From assembly GCF_022014235.1 (NCBI RefSeq), contig NZ_JAKLTD010000003.1:224998-288997 (forward strand): 64,000 nt of DNA, given 5' to 3'. Of this stretch, positions 8,287 to 16,878 are shown piece by piece. Position numbers and translations under genes: made by a program. The notes beneath the pieces are model-generated. The model saw only the letters and a program-made list of their open reading frames with translations, did not search any database and was not told where the DNA came from. Each line of letters begins with the position of its first letter. The first letter of the stretch is position 1. This stretch comes from Methanothermobacter sp. K4 (lineage in GTDB: Archaea; Methanobacteriota; Methanobacteria; Methanobacteriales; Methanothermobacteraceae).

Positions 8287-8397
8287 ATGCCTGTTCCTGA
8301 GGAGCTAAGAACCATTTCAGCATGGTGCTGTGCCACTGGATTTCTGCTCCTCCTGTCCCTGGCAATATCCATCTTTCTCACCCTGCTCCTCACATGA
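8287..8397 (+). CDS. Predicted 36-aa single-span membrane protein
   Basis: A short frame, MPVPEELRTISAWCCATG followed by a Leu/Ile-rich helix, runs to TGA 8395-8397. GGGGGTG at about 8272-8278 is a well-placed ribosome site. One transmembrane helix fills the second half. It ends 23 nt before the convergent anchored-protein gene. No family is recognised. Coding status rests on the ribosome site and composition only. Confidence 0.45.
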   Translation: MPVPEELRTISAWCCATGFLLLLSLAISIFLTLLLT

Positions 8398-8419
8398 TGG
8401 AGAGGGGCACATCAGACCA

Positions 8420-8944
8420 TCACTCTGTCTCCACCCCACATAAAGTCCCTGTGGGTGTTAAGAGGTTACCTCTGGCTGTTAAACCAAAGTAGGCTATATC
8501 CTCAGGGTAGTATCCATCCTCAAATGCCCACTCTGTTGTTTTAAAGTAGGCGGTTTCTCCAGGTCTCAGAGTCTTTACCGTGGATGAATTGGTGAATACT
8601 GGAGCCATTCCAAGGGCAATTACCTCTCCATCTGAGTTATAGCCCTTGACCCATACACAGTCCAGTAGGAGTGTGGCCCTGTACCTGTTCTGGACAACCC
8701 CCTCCACCACGTAGCCTTCGCTGGGATCAACAAGCACTGTGTGGTTGAGCACCTCTGCCTGGACATCCCCCATGTGAAGGTCGTAGAAATAGGATGACCC
8801 ATCGCTGTAACCGATGATGAACATCAGGAACCCCCATATTATGACGAGGGATACCACTATACCTGCCTTTGTGAAGGTCCCCCTCCTCCTCCACCAGCGT
8901 ATGAAAAAGTTTCCATTATTTTCTTCACGAAAATCCTCAGCCAT
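8420..8944 (-). CDS. Membrane-anchored extracytoplasmic protein, paralogue A
   Basis: 174 aa. A charged N-terminus and a WWRRRGTFTKAGI motif precede one membrane helix (about 28-45), then an outer domain that looks like a beta-sandwich of the type found in FxLYD-like proteins (VEGVVQNRYRATLLLDCVWVKGYNSDGE). The gene directly downstream of paralogue B (13-nt gap, ATG after GGTGATCTGA) has the same plan, so the two arose by duplication and are co-transcribed. The conserved WWxRRG before the helix could be a cytoplasmic contact. Function unknown. Confidence 0.8.
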   Translation of the reverse strand: MAEDFREENNGNFFIRWWRRRGTFTKAGIVVSLVIIWGFLMFIIGYSDGSSYFYDLHMGDVQAEVLNHTVLVDPSEGYVVEGVVQNRYRATLLLDCVWVKGYNSDGEVIALGMAPVFTNSSTVKTLRPGETAYFKTTEWAFEDGYYPEDIAYFGLTARGNLLTPTGTLCGVETE

Positions 8945-8957
8945 TCAGATCACCTTT

Positions 8958-9443
8958 CTAGGCCCATGCATAACCTGAACACTCAGTTTTAATCCCAATG
9001 AGGATATCATCGGGGCTGTAACCCTCCAGGATAGGGCAATCTCCCCTGAACTTCACCTTCTCCCCTGGCCTGATTTCCCCTGAACAGGTTATGAATAGAG
9101 GGGCGTACAGAACCATTTCACCACTGGAGTTAAAGCCCTTCGCTTCCAGGCTAGGGTTGAGCAATATGGGTTTATCATAGTTGTTCTGGATTTCCCCCTG
9201 GATCTCATATAATCCGCCTTCGCCCTTCTGGATTGTGTAGTTCACAATGCTCACCTGGAAGGAGTCCTTTTCGTATTCTATGGCTCCAGCAAGACCCTTA
9301 TCGTAACCATAGGAATAGGTGGTGGCGGACCAGATGATTACCCCAAGGACAATGATGGCCGCCCTTGTGAGTGGTCCCCTGCGGTTCCACCAGCCAGCAA
9401 ACTTTCCATTTTTCTTATCGCTACTATCAGAATCTATCGACAT
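8958..9443 (-). CDS. Membrane-anchored extracytoplasmic protein, paralogue B
   Basis: 161 aa, same plan as paralogue A: Ser/Asp/Lys-rich cytoplasmic start, WWNRRGPLTRAAI, a membrane helix (about 28-45), then an outer beta-rich domain (IQGEIQNNYDKPILLNPSLEAKGFNSSGEMV, quoted here only as the segments IQGEIQNNY and AKGFNSSGEMV) with two cysteines near the end (about residues 127 and 138) that could form a disulfide. First gene of the pair, preceded by an A+T-rich promoter region at about 9460-9620. Function unknown. Confidence 0.78.
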   Translation of the reverse strand: MSIDSDSSDKKNGKFAGWWNRRGPLTRAAIIVLGVIIWSATTYSYGYDKGLAGAIEYEKDSFQVSIVNYTIQKGEGGLYEIQGEIQNNYDKPILLNPSLEAKGFNSSGEMVLYAPLFITCSGEIRPGEKVKFRGDCPILEGYSPDDILIGIKTECSGYAWA

Positions 9444-9620
9444 TTAACCACCTTATAACTAAAGACTATATTTTAAATATAGACAATTAAGTATATAATT
9501 TAGCAGTACATACATTTACATAAAAATCATTTTAACCAAAACCTTTGTTCTCTGACTTATGTGATGTATATGCACTCTTTGAGATGGAATGATATTAATT
9601 GATAAATAAGTTGGAAATGG

Positions 9621-10622
9621 TTAGATTTCAAATCTTATTTCTGCGAAGAGTTCCTCAAGGATTTCTGCTTCTTCGTCGGGTATTTCTGGAGTTCCCTTTA
9701 TTGTAACAGGTATTTCATTTAGTTCTTTCTGTCTTGTTATATCGTTTTTGAGTGTCTGGACCACCGCACTGATTGCCCATCCGTAGTCTATGTTTTCTGA
9801 TTGTATTATCCATAGGGCATCTATGTCCGCATTTTTAGCTTTTTTGTTTTCCTGATCCCATAGATCGACGAATAACCTTTTTCCATCTCTTTGCGGATAT
9901 TTCTGATCTCCTATGAATCCTATGACTTCTTCTACTCCGCTCTGCAAGAATTTGGAGTGTCCACAAACTCTGCACTCTACGAATTTCCCTTCAGACAGAT
10001 AGATTTTATATGGCCTGAAAAAGTCGTTTTCACATATAAGTGTTTCATAGTTTTTTATAAGGTCTTTTTGTGCGTTTTTAATTTTTTTCAGGGCTCTTGC
10101 AGCTGATTCTCTAACATTTTCGTCGGGATCATCCTTTGCATCTATAAGTGCCCTTACTGCTATTGTATCTTCTGTTTCCCCAAGGTAACTTGCCGCCATT
10201 GATCTATAATATGCTTCTTCTGAATCATGGAGTATCTCTATAAGTCTATTCACTGCTTCAATGTAACTTTCCCTGTTTTCAGAATCAAGAGCAACTATTA
10301 AATCTTCTGGTAAACATTGGACGTGCGGTGGATGTGCATTGTATTGCACTGATTCGTTTATTGTTTGGACAGAATTTTTTTCATTATTGTAGCCAAAATA
10401 ATCTTTGTTTGCAGATCCTGGGTTTGAACTGGTCTTTTTGGGTACATATTTTGTCTTTGAACTGGTCTCGCGGGGTCTAAAAATTATGTACAGTGAAACC
10501 ACAATCACTATCAGTATCACATAACCTTCTAAACCTATTGCTGATATAATTAAATAGGAGCCAATAAGGAATATTGTTAGAAGTACACATCCTCCGCATC
10601 CATCATTATCAGTATCAGACAT
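9621..10622 (-). CDS. Membrane protein with HEAT-like repeats
   Basis: 333 aa. Two membrane helices lie in residues 10-50. After a polar linker, residues about 110-200 form HEAT/PBS-lyase-like repeats (YRSMAASYLGETEDTIAVRAL, then DENVRESAARALKKI), which bind proteins. A cysteine pair (CRVCGH, about 222) suggests a zinc or structural site. The C-terminal half is restriction-endonuclease-like in feel (DLWDQENKKAKNADIDALWI) but I cannot support an assignment. The gene is A+T-rich and divergent from the seven-gene system starting at 10777, with which it shares a 150-nt promoter region. Confidence 0.75.
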   Translation of the reverse strand: MSDTDNDGCGGCVLLTIFLIGSYLIISAIGLEGYVILIVIVVSLYIIFRPRETSSKTKYVPKKTSSNPGSANKDYFGYNNEKNSVQTINESVQYNAHPPHVQCLPEDLIVALDSENRESYIEAVNRLIEILHDSEEAYYRSMAASYLGETEDTIAVRALIDAKDDPDENVRESAARALKKIKNAQKDLIKNYETLICENDFFRPYKIYLSEGKFVECRVCGHSKFLQSGVEEVIGFIGDQKYPQRDGKRLFVDLWDQENKKAKNADIDALWIIQSENIDYGWAISAVVQTLKNDITRQKELNEIPVTIKGTPEIPDEEAEILEELFAEIRFEI

Positions 10623-10751
10623 TTATATCCTCTCCTAACATAAACCAGTTTTAATCAGTTCTCTATTAATGTTTCCATTATATAATTAAATTCTCTGATA
10701 CAAAGTTATATTAAAGGTCATTATAACATATACGTCAAGTGGAGGTAATTA

Positions 10752-10811
10752 ATGGTCATGGTTGGCGGTGAATTAAATGAGTGGACTCAAGTTTTCAGAT
10801 ATCCAGTTTGA
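10752..10811 (+). CDS. Possible 19-codon leader peptide of the seven-gene operon
   Basis: ATG 10752 follows a very strong GGAGGTAATTA site and opens a frame that ends at TGA 10809-10811, inside the first structural gene but in another frame. The first structural gene at 10777 has its own weaker GGTGA site within this frame. This could be a translated leader that couples or tunes translation, or a fortuitous frame. Confidence 0.3.
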   Translation: MVMVGGELNEWTQVFRYPV

Positions 10812-11703
10812 AAGGGAGCTGGAGGCCAGGCAGCTCGCCATATCCAGCATAATATTTTCAAGGGGCCGTATTGATGGTTTAAAGGGTAAGGTGCTGGAAG
10901 TAATGGATCAGATCCCTTCTGATTCATGGGAGAGTTTTCCGCAACTTAAAGAAATAAATTCATGGGCCAGAAAACCATTGAATGTCTATTTTGACGATTC
11001 AATGGATAGCATTGAACTTCGAAGGATTGCTGATTCTCTGAAGGCTGCAGAGGATGTTGGAGAAAAAAACCTGAAGACGGTTATAGAAATAAAATCTAAA
11101 GTCCTAAAGGAAAAAAAACTCATATCTCAATTTGAGAAACTGGAAGCTGAATTTAAAGGGACAGAGGAACTCATTTTTAAATGGAAGCCATCAGATTCCC
11201 GGAGATTAGCCAATGCGATAAGGATGCTTTCAGATGAAATAAAGAAGGGGAACCTTGAAGAGGCCAGATACAGAATTAGAATTCTGCAGGAAAGGTTGAA
11301 GGATCTCAATGAAGAGGCAAGAAAACTTGAGTCACAGGATTCAATGCGAAAAAAGGTCCTATCCTCAATAAAGAGGGTGGCTGATAAAATGGGGTGGAAA
11401 GAGGTGGCAGAACCCCATCTACAGGACGAAAATGACCCTTCAAGCCCGATTATCTATGAGCTAAAATCATATTCCGCGGGAAAAATGCGGTTCTCACTTA
11501 CACTTGAGAGAATAGAAGTCAAATCTCCATTTTCAGATGAAGATGGGGCATGCTATGAACAGTTCGACAGATTCTCAGAAAAACTTAATGAATATGGCAT
11601 CATGACCAAATTTAAGGGAGAAGAAAAAAGGCCACAGAAAAAACCCATCCTCAAAGAAAAAAGGGCAAAACTTCTTCCCAGAACCCATCGAAGAAGCATT
11701 TAA
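10777..11703 (+). CDS. Coiled-coil protein, first gene of the GTPase/ClpB-like system
   Basis: 308 aa, soluble, no signal or membrane segment. Residues about 85-205 are strongly charged helix, likely coiled coil (LKEKKLISQFEKLEAEF and ILQERLKDLNEEARKL). Residues 210-280 are a compact alpha/beta segment (KRVADKMGWKEVAEPHLQ ... YELKSYSAG). The tail is very basic. I do not recognise a family. An in-frame stop just before ATG 10777 fixes the start limit; GGTGA lies 5 nt upstream. It leads seven co-directional genes spaced by 15-50 nt or overlapping, and probably acts as adaptor or scaffold for the AAA+ protein encoded next (18-nt gap). Confidence 0.82.
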   Translation: MSGLKFSDIQFERELEARQLAISSIIFSRGRIDGLKGKVLEVMDQIPSDSWESFPQLKEINSWARKPLNVYFDDSMDSIELRRIADSLKAAEDVGEKNLKTVIEIKSKVLKEKKLISQFEKLEAEFKGTEELIFKWKPSDSRRLANAIRMLSDEIKKGNLEEARYRIRILQERLKDLNEEARKLESQDSMRKKVLSSIKRVADKMGWKEVAEPHLQDENDPSSPIIYELKSYSAGKMRFSLTLERIEVKSPFSDEDGACYEQFDRFSEKLNEYGIMTKFKGEEKRPQKKPILKEKRAKLLPRTHRRSI

Positions 11704-11721
11704 TACAGGAGATGTTTTTTG

Positions 11722-13572
11722 ATGGCGGTATGGCAGGAAAATCTCAAAAGATTACTGAACCAGAAGGAGGTACTCATCCTTCACGGTAATATAAGGGATA
11801 CGGCTTACATAAAAGATGATGGAAGCCTGATAAGGGGTCTGACGGATCTAATAAACAGTATCGGGGCGGAACTGGGTTATGACAGAACAGTCAGCTGGGG
11901 AACCTTTTTTGACCATGAGGAAAGGGGCCACTCACCAATATGGTCCCTTGAGAAAATAACACCGCTAAAGGGAGGTCAACCTGATATACGTGAAACCGAA
12001 AGCCAGGACAGGGTCAGTGACGTCCTCCACAGGTGGCTGGAAGATGAAGTGAAATCCATTGACGAAAGAACAATATTCGTCATAAACTATATGGATAAAA
12101 TTACAGGTTACTGCCCTGATGGGATGTATTCTCAGGATACAGCAGAGCTTGTAACGATTATACAGAAAATAATAGAGAATATTTCTGAAAATAACCGCCT
12201 GATAATGGTATCACTCAGAGACACAATGGTCCCTGTTGAATATTACACCAACTCCCCCAGAGTGGCAGTAATGGAGATACCGCTTCCTGATAAAACAGAA
12301 AGGCACCTTTACTACTCCACATCACTCTCCTTAAACAATGTTCAGTCAGACCAGATCGATCTTCTCTCTAACATAACAGAGGGCCTCTACATGAAGGACC
12401 TCGAAAACATCCTAAGTGATGTTTTGGCAGAAATAGATGAAAATGGGGAATTATCATCCTCAACGCTTAAGAAGATAGTAAACAGGTACCGTATAGGGAC
12501 GGAAGAAGATCCATGGAGCAGAATACCTCTCATTGGACCACCCAAAGGGCTCATAGATTCGGCTGAAAACTGGTTTCTAGAAAGGGTTATCGGACAGGAC
12601 CATGCTGTAAGAGAAATAGTGAATGCCATAAAGAAAGCCCGTGCAGGCGTTGTGGGGCTCGCATCAGGAGGACAATCAAAACCAAAAGCAACATTTTTCT
12701 TTGCAGGTCCCACAGGGGTTGGAAAAACATTTCTGGCAAAAAAACTTGCAGAGTATCTTTTTGATACCGAAGAAGCGTTCCTCCGATTTGACATGAGTGA
12801 ATTCAAAGAGGAACATACAGTATCAAAGCTCATAGGTTCCCCTCCAGGTTATATTGGCTATGATGAGGGCGGACAGCTCACAAAAGCCATAAAAAACAGG
12901 CCATTCTCTGTGATACTTTTTGATGAGATTGAAAAGGCACACCCAAAGATTCTGGATATATTCCTTCAGATCCTTGATGATGGTCGTCTGACAGATAGCA
13001 GGGGACAGACAGTCTTCTTTACAGAGAGTGTGATAATATTCACTTCCAATATAGGTACAAGGACCGTTGACAGCAGGGGGAATCCAGTATCCGAACAGAA
13101 TGAACTTGATGATATACTAAATGACAGAAGCCTTTCTGAGTCCGAAAGGGATAAGAGAGTAAGGGAACATTTTACCAGGGCGGTAAGAGAATTTTTTACA
13201 CATGAAATATCAAGAAGAGAGCTTCTAAACAGGATAGGTTCACATATAATTGCATTCAATTATCTGGATAAGGCGAATTTTCAGAGGAGTATCATTCAGA
13301 GCAAACTTGAAGATCTTTCAGATAACTTCCGCGACAAGTTTTCCAATAAGGGTTACAGGCTTAATTTCCAGGAAGAGGTGGTTGATTATTTCCTTAAAAA
13401 ACATGGGGACTCAATATCAGAATTTGGTGGTAGAGGACTTGTCAATGCACTTGAAGATGAAGTAGGGCATATACTGGCGGACCAATTACTCTTTGCTGAA
13501 GATCAGGGGCTCCGGGATATAGAATTCAGCGTATATGTTAATGATGGGGCAATTGAATGTCGGAGATCATGA
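11722..13572 (+). CDS. ClpB-like AAA+ ATPase with inactive N-terminal AAA module
   Basis: 616 aa. The C-terminal half is a ClpA/ClpB D2-type AAA+ domain: Walker A GPTGVGKT (about 329-336), pore-loop segment SPPGYIGYDEGG, Walker B ILFDEIEKAHP (about 400), sensor 1 IIFTSNIG (about 439), then a D2-small domain ending near 610. The N-terminal half (1-200) has AAA-like elements, IFVINYMDKITG like a Walker B strand and NRLIMVSLRD like sensor 1, but no Walker A. It lacks the Clp N-domain and D1 found in true ClpB (about 860 aa). It may remodel or unfold proteins as the engine of the system. ATG 11722 follows AGGAGATG; a TTG at 11719 is possible. Confidence 0.9.
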   Translation: MAVWQENLKRLLNQKEVLILHGNIRDTAYIKDDGSLIRGLTDLINSIGAELGYDRTVSWGTFFDHEERGHSPIWSLEKITPLKGGQPDIRETESQDRVSDVLHRWLEDEVKSIDERTIFVINYMDKITGYCPDGMYSQDTAELVTIIQKIIENISENNRLIMVSLRDTMVPVEYYTNSPRVAVMEIPLPDKTERHLYYSTSLSLNNVQSDQIDLLSNITEGLYMKDLENILSDVLAEIDENGELSSSTLKKIVNRYRIGTEEDPWSRIPLIGPPKGLIDSAENWFLERVIGQDHAVREIVNAIKKARAGVVGLASGGQSKPKATFFFAGPTGVGKTFLAKKLAEYLFDTEEAFLRFDMSEFKEEHTVSKLIGSPPGYIGYDEGGQLTKAIKNRPFSVILFDEIEKAHPKILDIFLQILDDGRLTDSRGQTVFFTESVIIFTSNIGTRTVDSRGNPVSEQNELDDILNDRSLSESERDKRVREHFTRAVREFFTHEISRRELLNRIGSHIIAFNYLDKANFQRSIIQSKLEDLSDNFRDKFSNKGYRLNFQEEVVDYFLKKHGDSISEFGGRGLVNALEDEVGHILADQLLFAEDQGLRDIEFSVYVNDGAIECRRS

Positions 13573-14630
13573 ACTTTTACTGTGAGGTAAGCTTTGCAGT
13601 TCCAGTTGTACTTGTAGTTGAGCCATCAGAGGATAACTGGAAGGATATCCTCCGGGTTTCAACAGAGATTATTGATATACTTCCGGGAAGGGTTAGGAGA
13701 TTATACTTCCTTGGCAGGAATGAAAGGTACCCGGTTAGAACACAGGGAGATATAAAAAGAGGTGGTCCCGGCTGGATCAAGGAAAATGCTGGAAGGCCCC
13801 TATTGATAAATCCGGTTCTGGAGGACCTGGGCGGTGAAGATTTTAATGGTGTTATCTTTTTGCTTTCATCAAAGCTTCCAATTGACCTGGATGACTGGGA
13901 GGATACCGGTATTATTGAAAGGATTATTTTTATTGACATGGGGAATGGTGAAATTTATGGCAAATACAATGTGGTTAATCTTTCAGATGTAAGTGTCCAA
14001 ATACCTTCTCTGGTAAAAAACGATCCCTTAGAAGTTTTTGTTTCTGGAGATGGATTTGCACCTGTTTATTACAGTATAGAATCATGTGAATCATCAAGTG
14101 TACTATTTGAGGAGGGTAAATTTGTTATTAAAATCGAACCATCCTCTGAAAATCTCAAAATCCATCTTGCAGCTATCTGCACTGATAAATCATATCCTGA
14201 ACTCAATATAAAGCGTCAGAAGAGTTTTAAAATAGAAAAAATAGCTTTTAAACCTGAAAATCCCTGGTTCAAAGTGAATAAATGGAATAAAATCCCTGAC
14301 AACTTAAGGAGTATAATAAGATCATGTATCAGTTCAGAGCATTTCATATGCCCTCAATGCAAGAAAAAACATGAATCAAATACTCTTACCTGCCCTGAAG
14401 GAGGTCCGATTCTAAGGGGGCTTCCTGTAGGGGGGTGCCTGATCTTCAGGGAAGATGAATATCTTTTCCTAAGGGAATCCTCCTCATATCCTCTTGGAAA
14501 TTCCAGGCTGCTGACAGGGGATGGTAAAATTTACAGATTAAATGATGAAGGTTCATGGGAATACCTGAAGGATTTAGAGCCTTATGAGAGGGTTGATGAT
14601 GGTCTATGGGGATTATTCTATAGAATTTGA
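13569..14630 (+). CDS. Zinc-ribbon protein with degenerate vWA-like N-terminus
   Basis: 353 aa. Residues 1-140 look like an alpha/beta Rossmann-type or von Willebrand A-like domain: VPVVLVVEPSEDNW sits where a vWA has its DxSxS metal site, but the metal ligands are replaced. The middle (140-240) is beta-rich. A zinc ribbon follows (FICPQCKKKHESNTLTCPEGG), then a short beta-rich tail. ATG 13569 overlaps the upstream stop as ATGA, with CGGAG upstream; ATG 13557 is an alternative. It is translationally coupled to the AAA+ gene, and AAA+ proteins often pair with vWA partners. The vWA call is tentative. Confidence 0.75.
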   Translation: MNFYCEVSFAVPVVLVVEPSEDNWKDILRVSTEIIDILPGRVRRLYFLGRNERYPVRTQGDIKRGGPGWIKENAGRPLLINPVLEDLGGEDFNGVIFLLSSKLPIDLDDWEDTGIIERIIFIDMGNGEIYGKYNVVNLSDVSVQIPSLVKNDPLEVFVSGDGFAPVYYSIESCESSSVLFEEGKFVIKIEPSSENLKIHLAAICTDKSYPELNIKRQKSFKIEKIAFKPENPWFKVNKWNKIPDNLRSIIRSCISSEHFICPQCKKKHESNTLTCPEGGPILRGLPVGGCLIFREDEYLFLRESSSYPLGNSRLLTGDGKIYRLNDEGSWEYLKDLEPYERVDDGLWGLFYRI

Positions 14631-15195
14631 CAGGACAGGTTTTCCATTAATTCAATTTGAGGGATGGAAACACTTCATCGGTTTATTCCCTGTCAGTAAA
14701 TATCAATTCGAACGTTTTCTGGCGGAAGAGGGAGGTTCGAGGTATACTGATGAGTGGTACCGTGATATTCTTAAATTAAACCCCAGAAGGAGCTGGAGAA
14801 TGGCCTATGGTAAAATATGGAAGCTTTTCATGACGGGACTGGATCTGGATGTTATTGATGACTTTCTCAATTATCTTGGCTTTAATTACAGATTACCCAC
14901 TCTTGATGAGTGGAAGGCTCTTTTTGAAGTTTCAGATGTTATAGAAGAATCGTCTTCTCATCTCAAAAAGCTATGCTCTGACAGGTCCCCAGAGCCAGTT
15001 CTTTCCTGGATTGAACGAGGTCTCTGCCCTCTTGTGAATGAAGGGATTTTTGAAAGGATTCATGAAAATGATGTATCCTTTGTTGGCAAACCCTTCCATG
15101 GGCTTCTCCCGAATACCTGGGATCCAAAAGAACCTAAAAAGGTTAACATTGAGAAGGGAATAGGAATGATTGGCTTCAGGGTTGTAAGGGAATGA
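14599..15195 (+). CDS. Formylglycine-generating-enzyme-like (SUMF1 fold) protein
   Basis: About 198 aa. It keeps the landmarks of the FGE/SUMF1/EgtB fold: an early ISKYQFERFL-type segment (here VSKYQFERFLAEEGG), YRLPTLDEWKALFE matching the RLPTEAEWE signature, and IGFRVVRE at the C-terminus matching the family ending GFRVV. The core RGGSW stretch and the cysteine pair of active FGE are not visible, so it is probably a binding or recognition version of this C-type-lectin-like fold. It overlaps the upstream gene by about 30 nt; ATG 14599 or 14596 fits the GAGAGG site. Such domains recur in prokaryotic conflict and signalling cassettes. Confidence 0.72.
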   Translation: MVYGDYSIEFDRTGFPLIQFEGWKHFIGLFPVSKYQFERFLAEEGGSRYTDEWYRDILKLNPRRSWRMAYGKIWKLFMTGLDLDVIDDFLNYLGFNYRLPTLDEWKALFEVSDVIEESSSHLKKLCSDRSPEPVLSWIERGLCPLVNEGIFERIHENDVSFVGKPFHGLLPNTWDPKEPKKVNIEKGIGMIGFRVVRE

Positions 15196-15244
15196 GGTTG
15201 ATAGTATTGTCACCGAGGATTTTAACGTTTAGGATGGTGGGAGG

Positions 15245-15841
15245 ATGGGAAAGTTAAGGGTTGGCAGGTGCCTGATTTCCACCAATGTCAATGGTCCAGG
15301 AAGAAGATTTGTTATATGGTTTCAGGGTTGCCCATTTCGTTGCAGGGGTTGCTTCAACCCGGAATTCCAGGAAGAAGGTGGGGGAGTTTTATTAGAAACT
15401 GATACTTTGATTGAAACCATCTCCAGTATTAAGGATAACATAGAGGGTGTTACATTCACTGGTGGCGAGCCGATGGCTCAGGCTGAGGAGCTGGTAAATC
15501 TCGCTTCTGCCGTTAAGTCCATGGGTCTTACACTGGTATGTTTTACTGGATATGAGATTGAAGAGATTCTTGAAGGCAAAATAGAGGGGAAAGAACTTCT
15601 TGAGTTTATAGATATACTCATAGATGGCCGTTACATTGAAGAAGAAAGTGCGCCCCTTCTCTGGCGTGGCAGCAAAAATCAGAGAGTCCATTTTCTAACA
15701 GATCGCTATGCCCATCTTGAGGGCACGGTTAATGAATGCTCTTCAAGGGAGGTGGAACTTAAAATATGTGATGATGGTGTTTACATTACGGGAATGTTTG
15801 ACTGGGATTTCTGGGAGGAATTCAAAAGGGAGGTTAATTAA
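15245..15841 (+). CDS. Radical SAM protein, NrdG-like single-cluster activase type
   Basis: 198 aa. The radical SAM cluster motif is CPFRCRGC (C28, C32, C35), with SAM-binding TFTGGEPMAQ around residue 71-80. Length and layout match the NrdG/short-activase group, which generate radicals on partner enzymes, but no ribonucleotide reductase or other glycyl radical partner is in this operon. The C-terminal 60 residues diverge from NrdG. ATG 15245 follows GGTGGGAGG. It stands between the FGE-like protein and the GTPase, so it probably modifies a protein of the system. It is unrelated to the glycyl radical activase at 62.7 kb. Confidence 0.85.
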   Translation: MGKLRVGRCLISTNVNGPGRRFVIWFQGCPFRCRGCFNPEFQEEGGGVLLETDTLIETISSIKDNIEGVTFTGGEPMAQAEELVNLASAVKSMGLTLVCFTGYEIEEILEGKIEGKELLEFIDILIDGRYIEEESAPLLWRGSKNQRVHFLTDRYAHLEGTVNECSSREVELKICDDGVYITGMFDWDFWEEFKREVN

Positions 15842-16864
15842 ATGAATGTAATATGTCCTTACTGTTTGAATGAAGTCAGTCCCCAGATTAAAAAAGGGGT
15901 AGGTTACTGCTGCACTGTTAAAGGTTGTGGTGAGGGTCTTCCAAAGGATTATATTGACCCCCGTAATTTAAAGGTTAGGATAGGGCTTATAGGATTCACG
16001 GGACATGGAAAGACGGTCTATCTTACAAGCCTATTTTATACTCTGAGGGTTCTCTCAAACAAGAATATATGGAAAAATTTTTCCTGGCGCACATGTGATG
16101 ATTATACCCACAAAATAAAATATTCAGATGTCAGGAATTTTGAAAAGTCAAAGCTTCCAAAGAGCACCCCTGAAAATTTTCCAAGACCAGCCCTTCTACA
16201 TTTACAGAATGTGCCCGCTGTTGGAGATACTTTTCTAAGCTTTTATGACACTGCAGGAAGGGTTTATGAAAGCACTGATAAAATAACAGATATGGGAAGA
16301 TTTGTTGCCCACGCAGATAATGTTTTTTTCATAATAAGTTTAAATGAGAGCGGGTTTGGTAAAGATGGGTATGACGCCGGGTTTGAGATGGAGCGCCTTC
16401 TTGATACATACATACGGGGCGTATATGAGAAACTGGATGCGGACCTCTCTAAACAGGAGATGGTCGTACTACTAACCAAGGCAGATGAGCTCAACACCCT
16501 GCCTGAGGACCTTGAAATTTTTTTAAACAAGGGATCATGTAACTGGTGGATAACTAAGGGGGCAGCTGATCTGAAAAGAAGGTTTGAAGAGCTTGATGAT
16601 TACTCTAAAAGGATAAAAAAATGGCTTATAAGTGAGGATTGCGGAGGATTTGTTAATCTTGCTGAAAATAATTTTAAAAGTGTTAATTATACTCTTATAT
16701 CATCAACAGGTGCCAAACCTGTTGGCGATACCCTGATAACTAATCTTGAATATGATCATCCAAAGAGGGTGATAGATCCCCTTGTATTTGCAATGAGGAA
16801 CAAGTCTTCTAACTTCAACCCTCCTAAATCCGGAATAGAAAGGTTCATTTCCAGGGTTAGGTAG
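15842..16864 (+). CDS. Zinc-ribbon GTPase of the GAP1-type system
   Basis: 340 aa. An N-terminal zinc ribbon (CPYCLNEV ... CCTVKGCG, residues 4-30) precedes a P-loop GTPase: G1 GFTGHGKT (about 51-58), G3 DTAG (about 136), G4 TKAD (about 213). It starts on the base after the upstream stop (TAAATG), so it is tightly coupled. A zinc ribbon followed by a TRAFAC-like GTPase next to a GAP1-like protein is the core of the GTPase-associated conflict systems described by Aravind and colleagues. GTP hydrolysis probably acts as the switch. No membrane segment is present. The GTPase call is strong; the system call rests on context. Confidence 0.87.
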   Translation: MNVICPYCLNEVSPQIKKGVGYCCTVKGCGEGLPKDYIDPRNLKVRIGLIGFTGHGKTVYLTSLFYTLRVLSNKNIWKNFSWRTCDDYTHKIKYSDVRNFEKSKLPKSTPENFPRPALLHLQNVPAVGDTFLSFYDTAGRVYESTDKITDMGRFVAHADNVFFIISLNESGFGKDGYDAGFEMERLLDTYIRGVYEKLDADLSKQEMVVLLTKADELNTLPEDLEIFLNKGSCNWWITKGAADLKRRFEELDDYSKRIKKWLISEDCGGFVNLAENNFKSVNYTLISSTGAKPVGDTLITNLEYDHPKRVIDPLVFAMRNKSSNFNPPKSGIERFISRVR

Positions 16865-16878
16865 TAGGTGATGGTTTT

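Noticed and set aside
15245-15841. NrdG, activase of anaerobic ribonucleotide reductase
   Set aside because: No nrdD is adjacent and the gene is packed in a different operon; the radical SAM class is kept but not the nrdG name.
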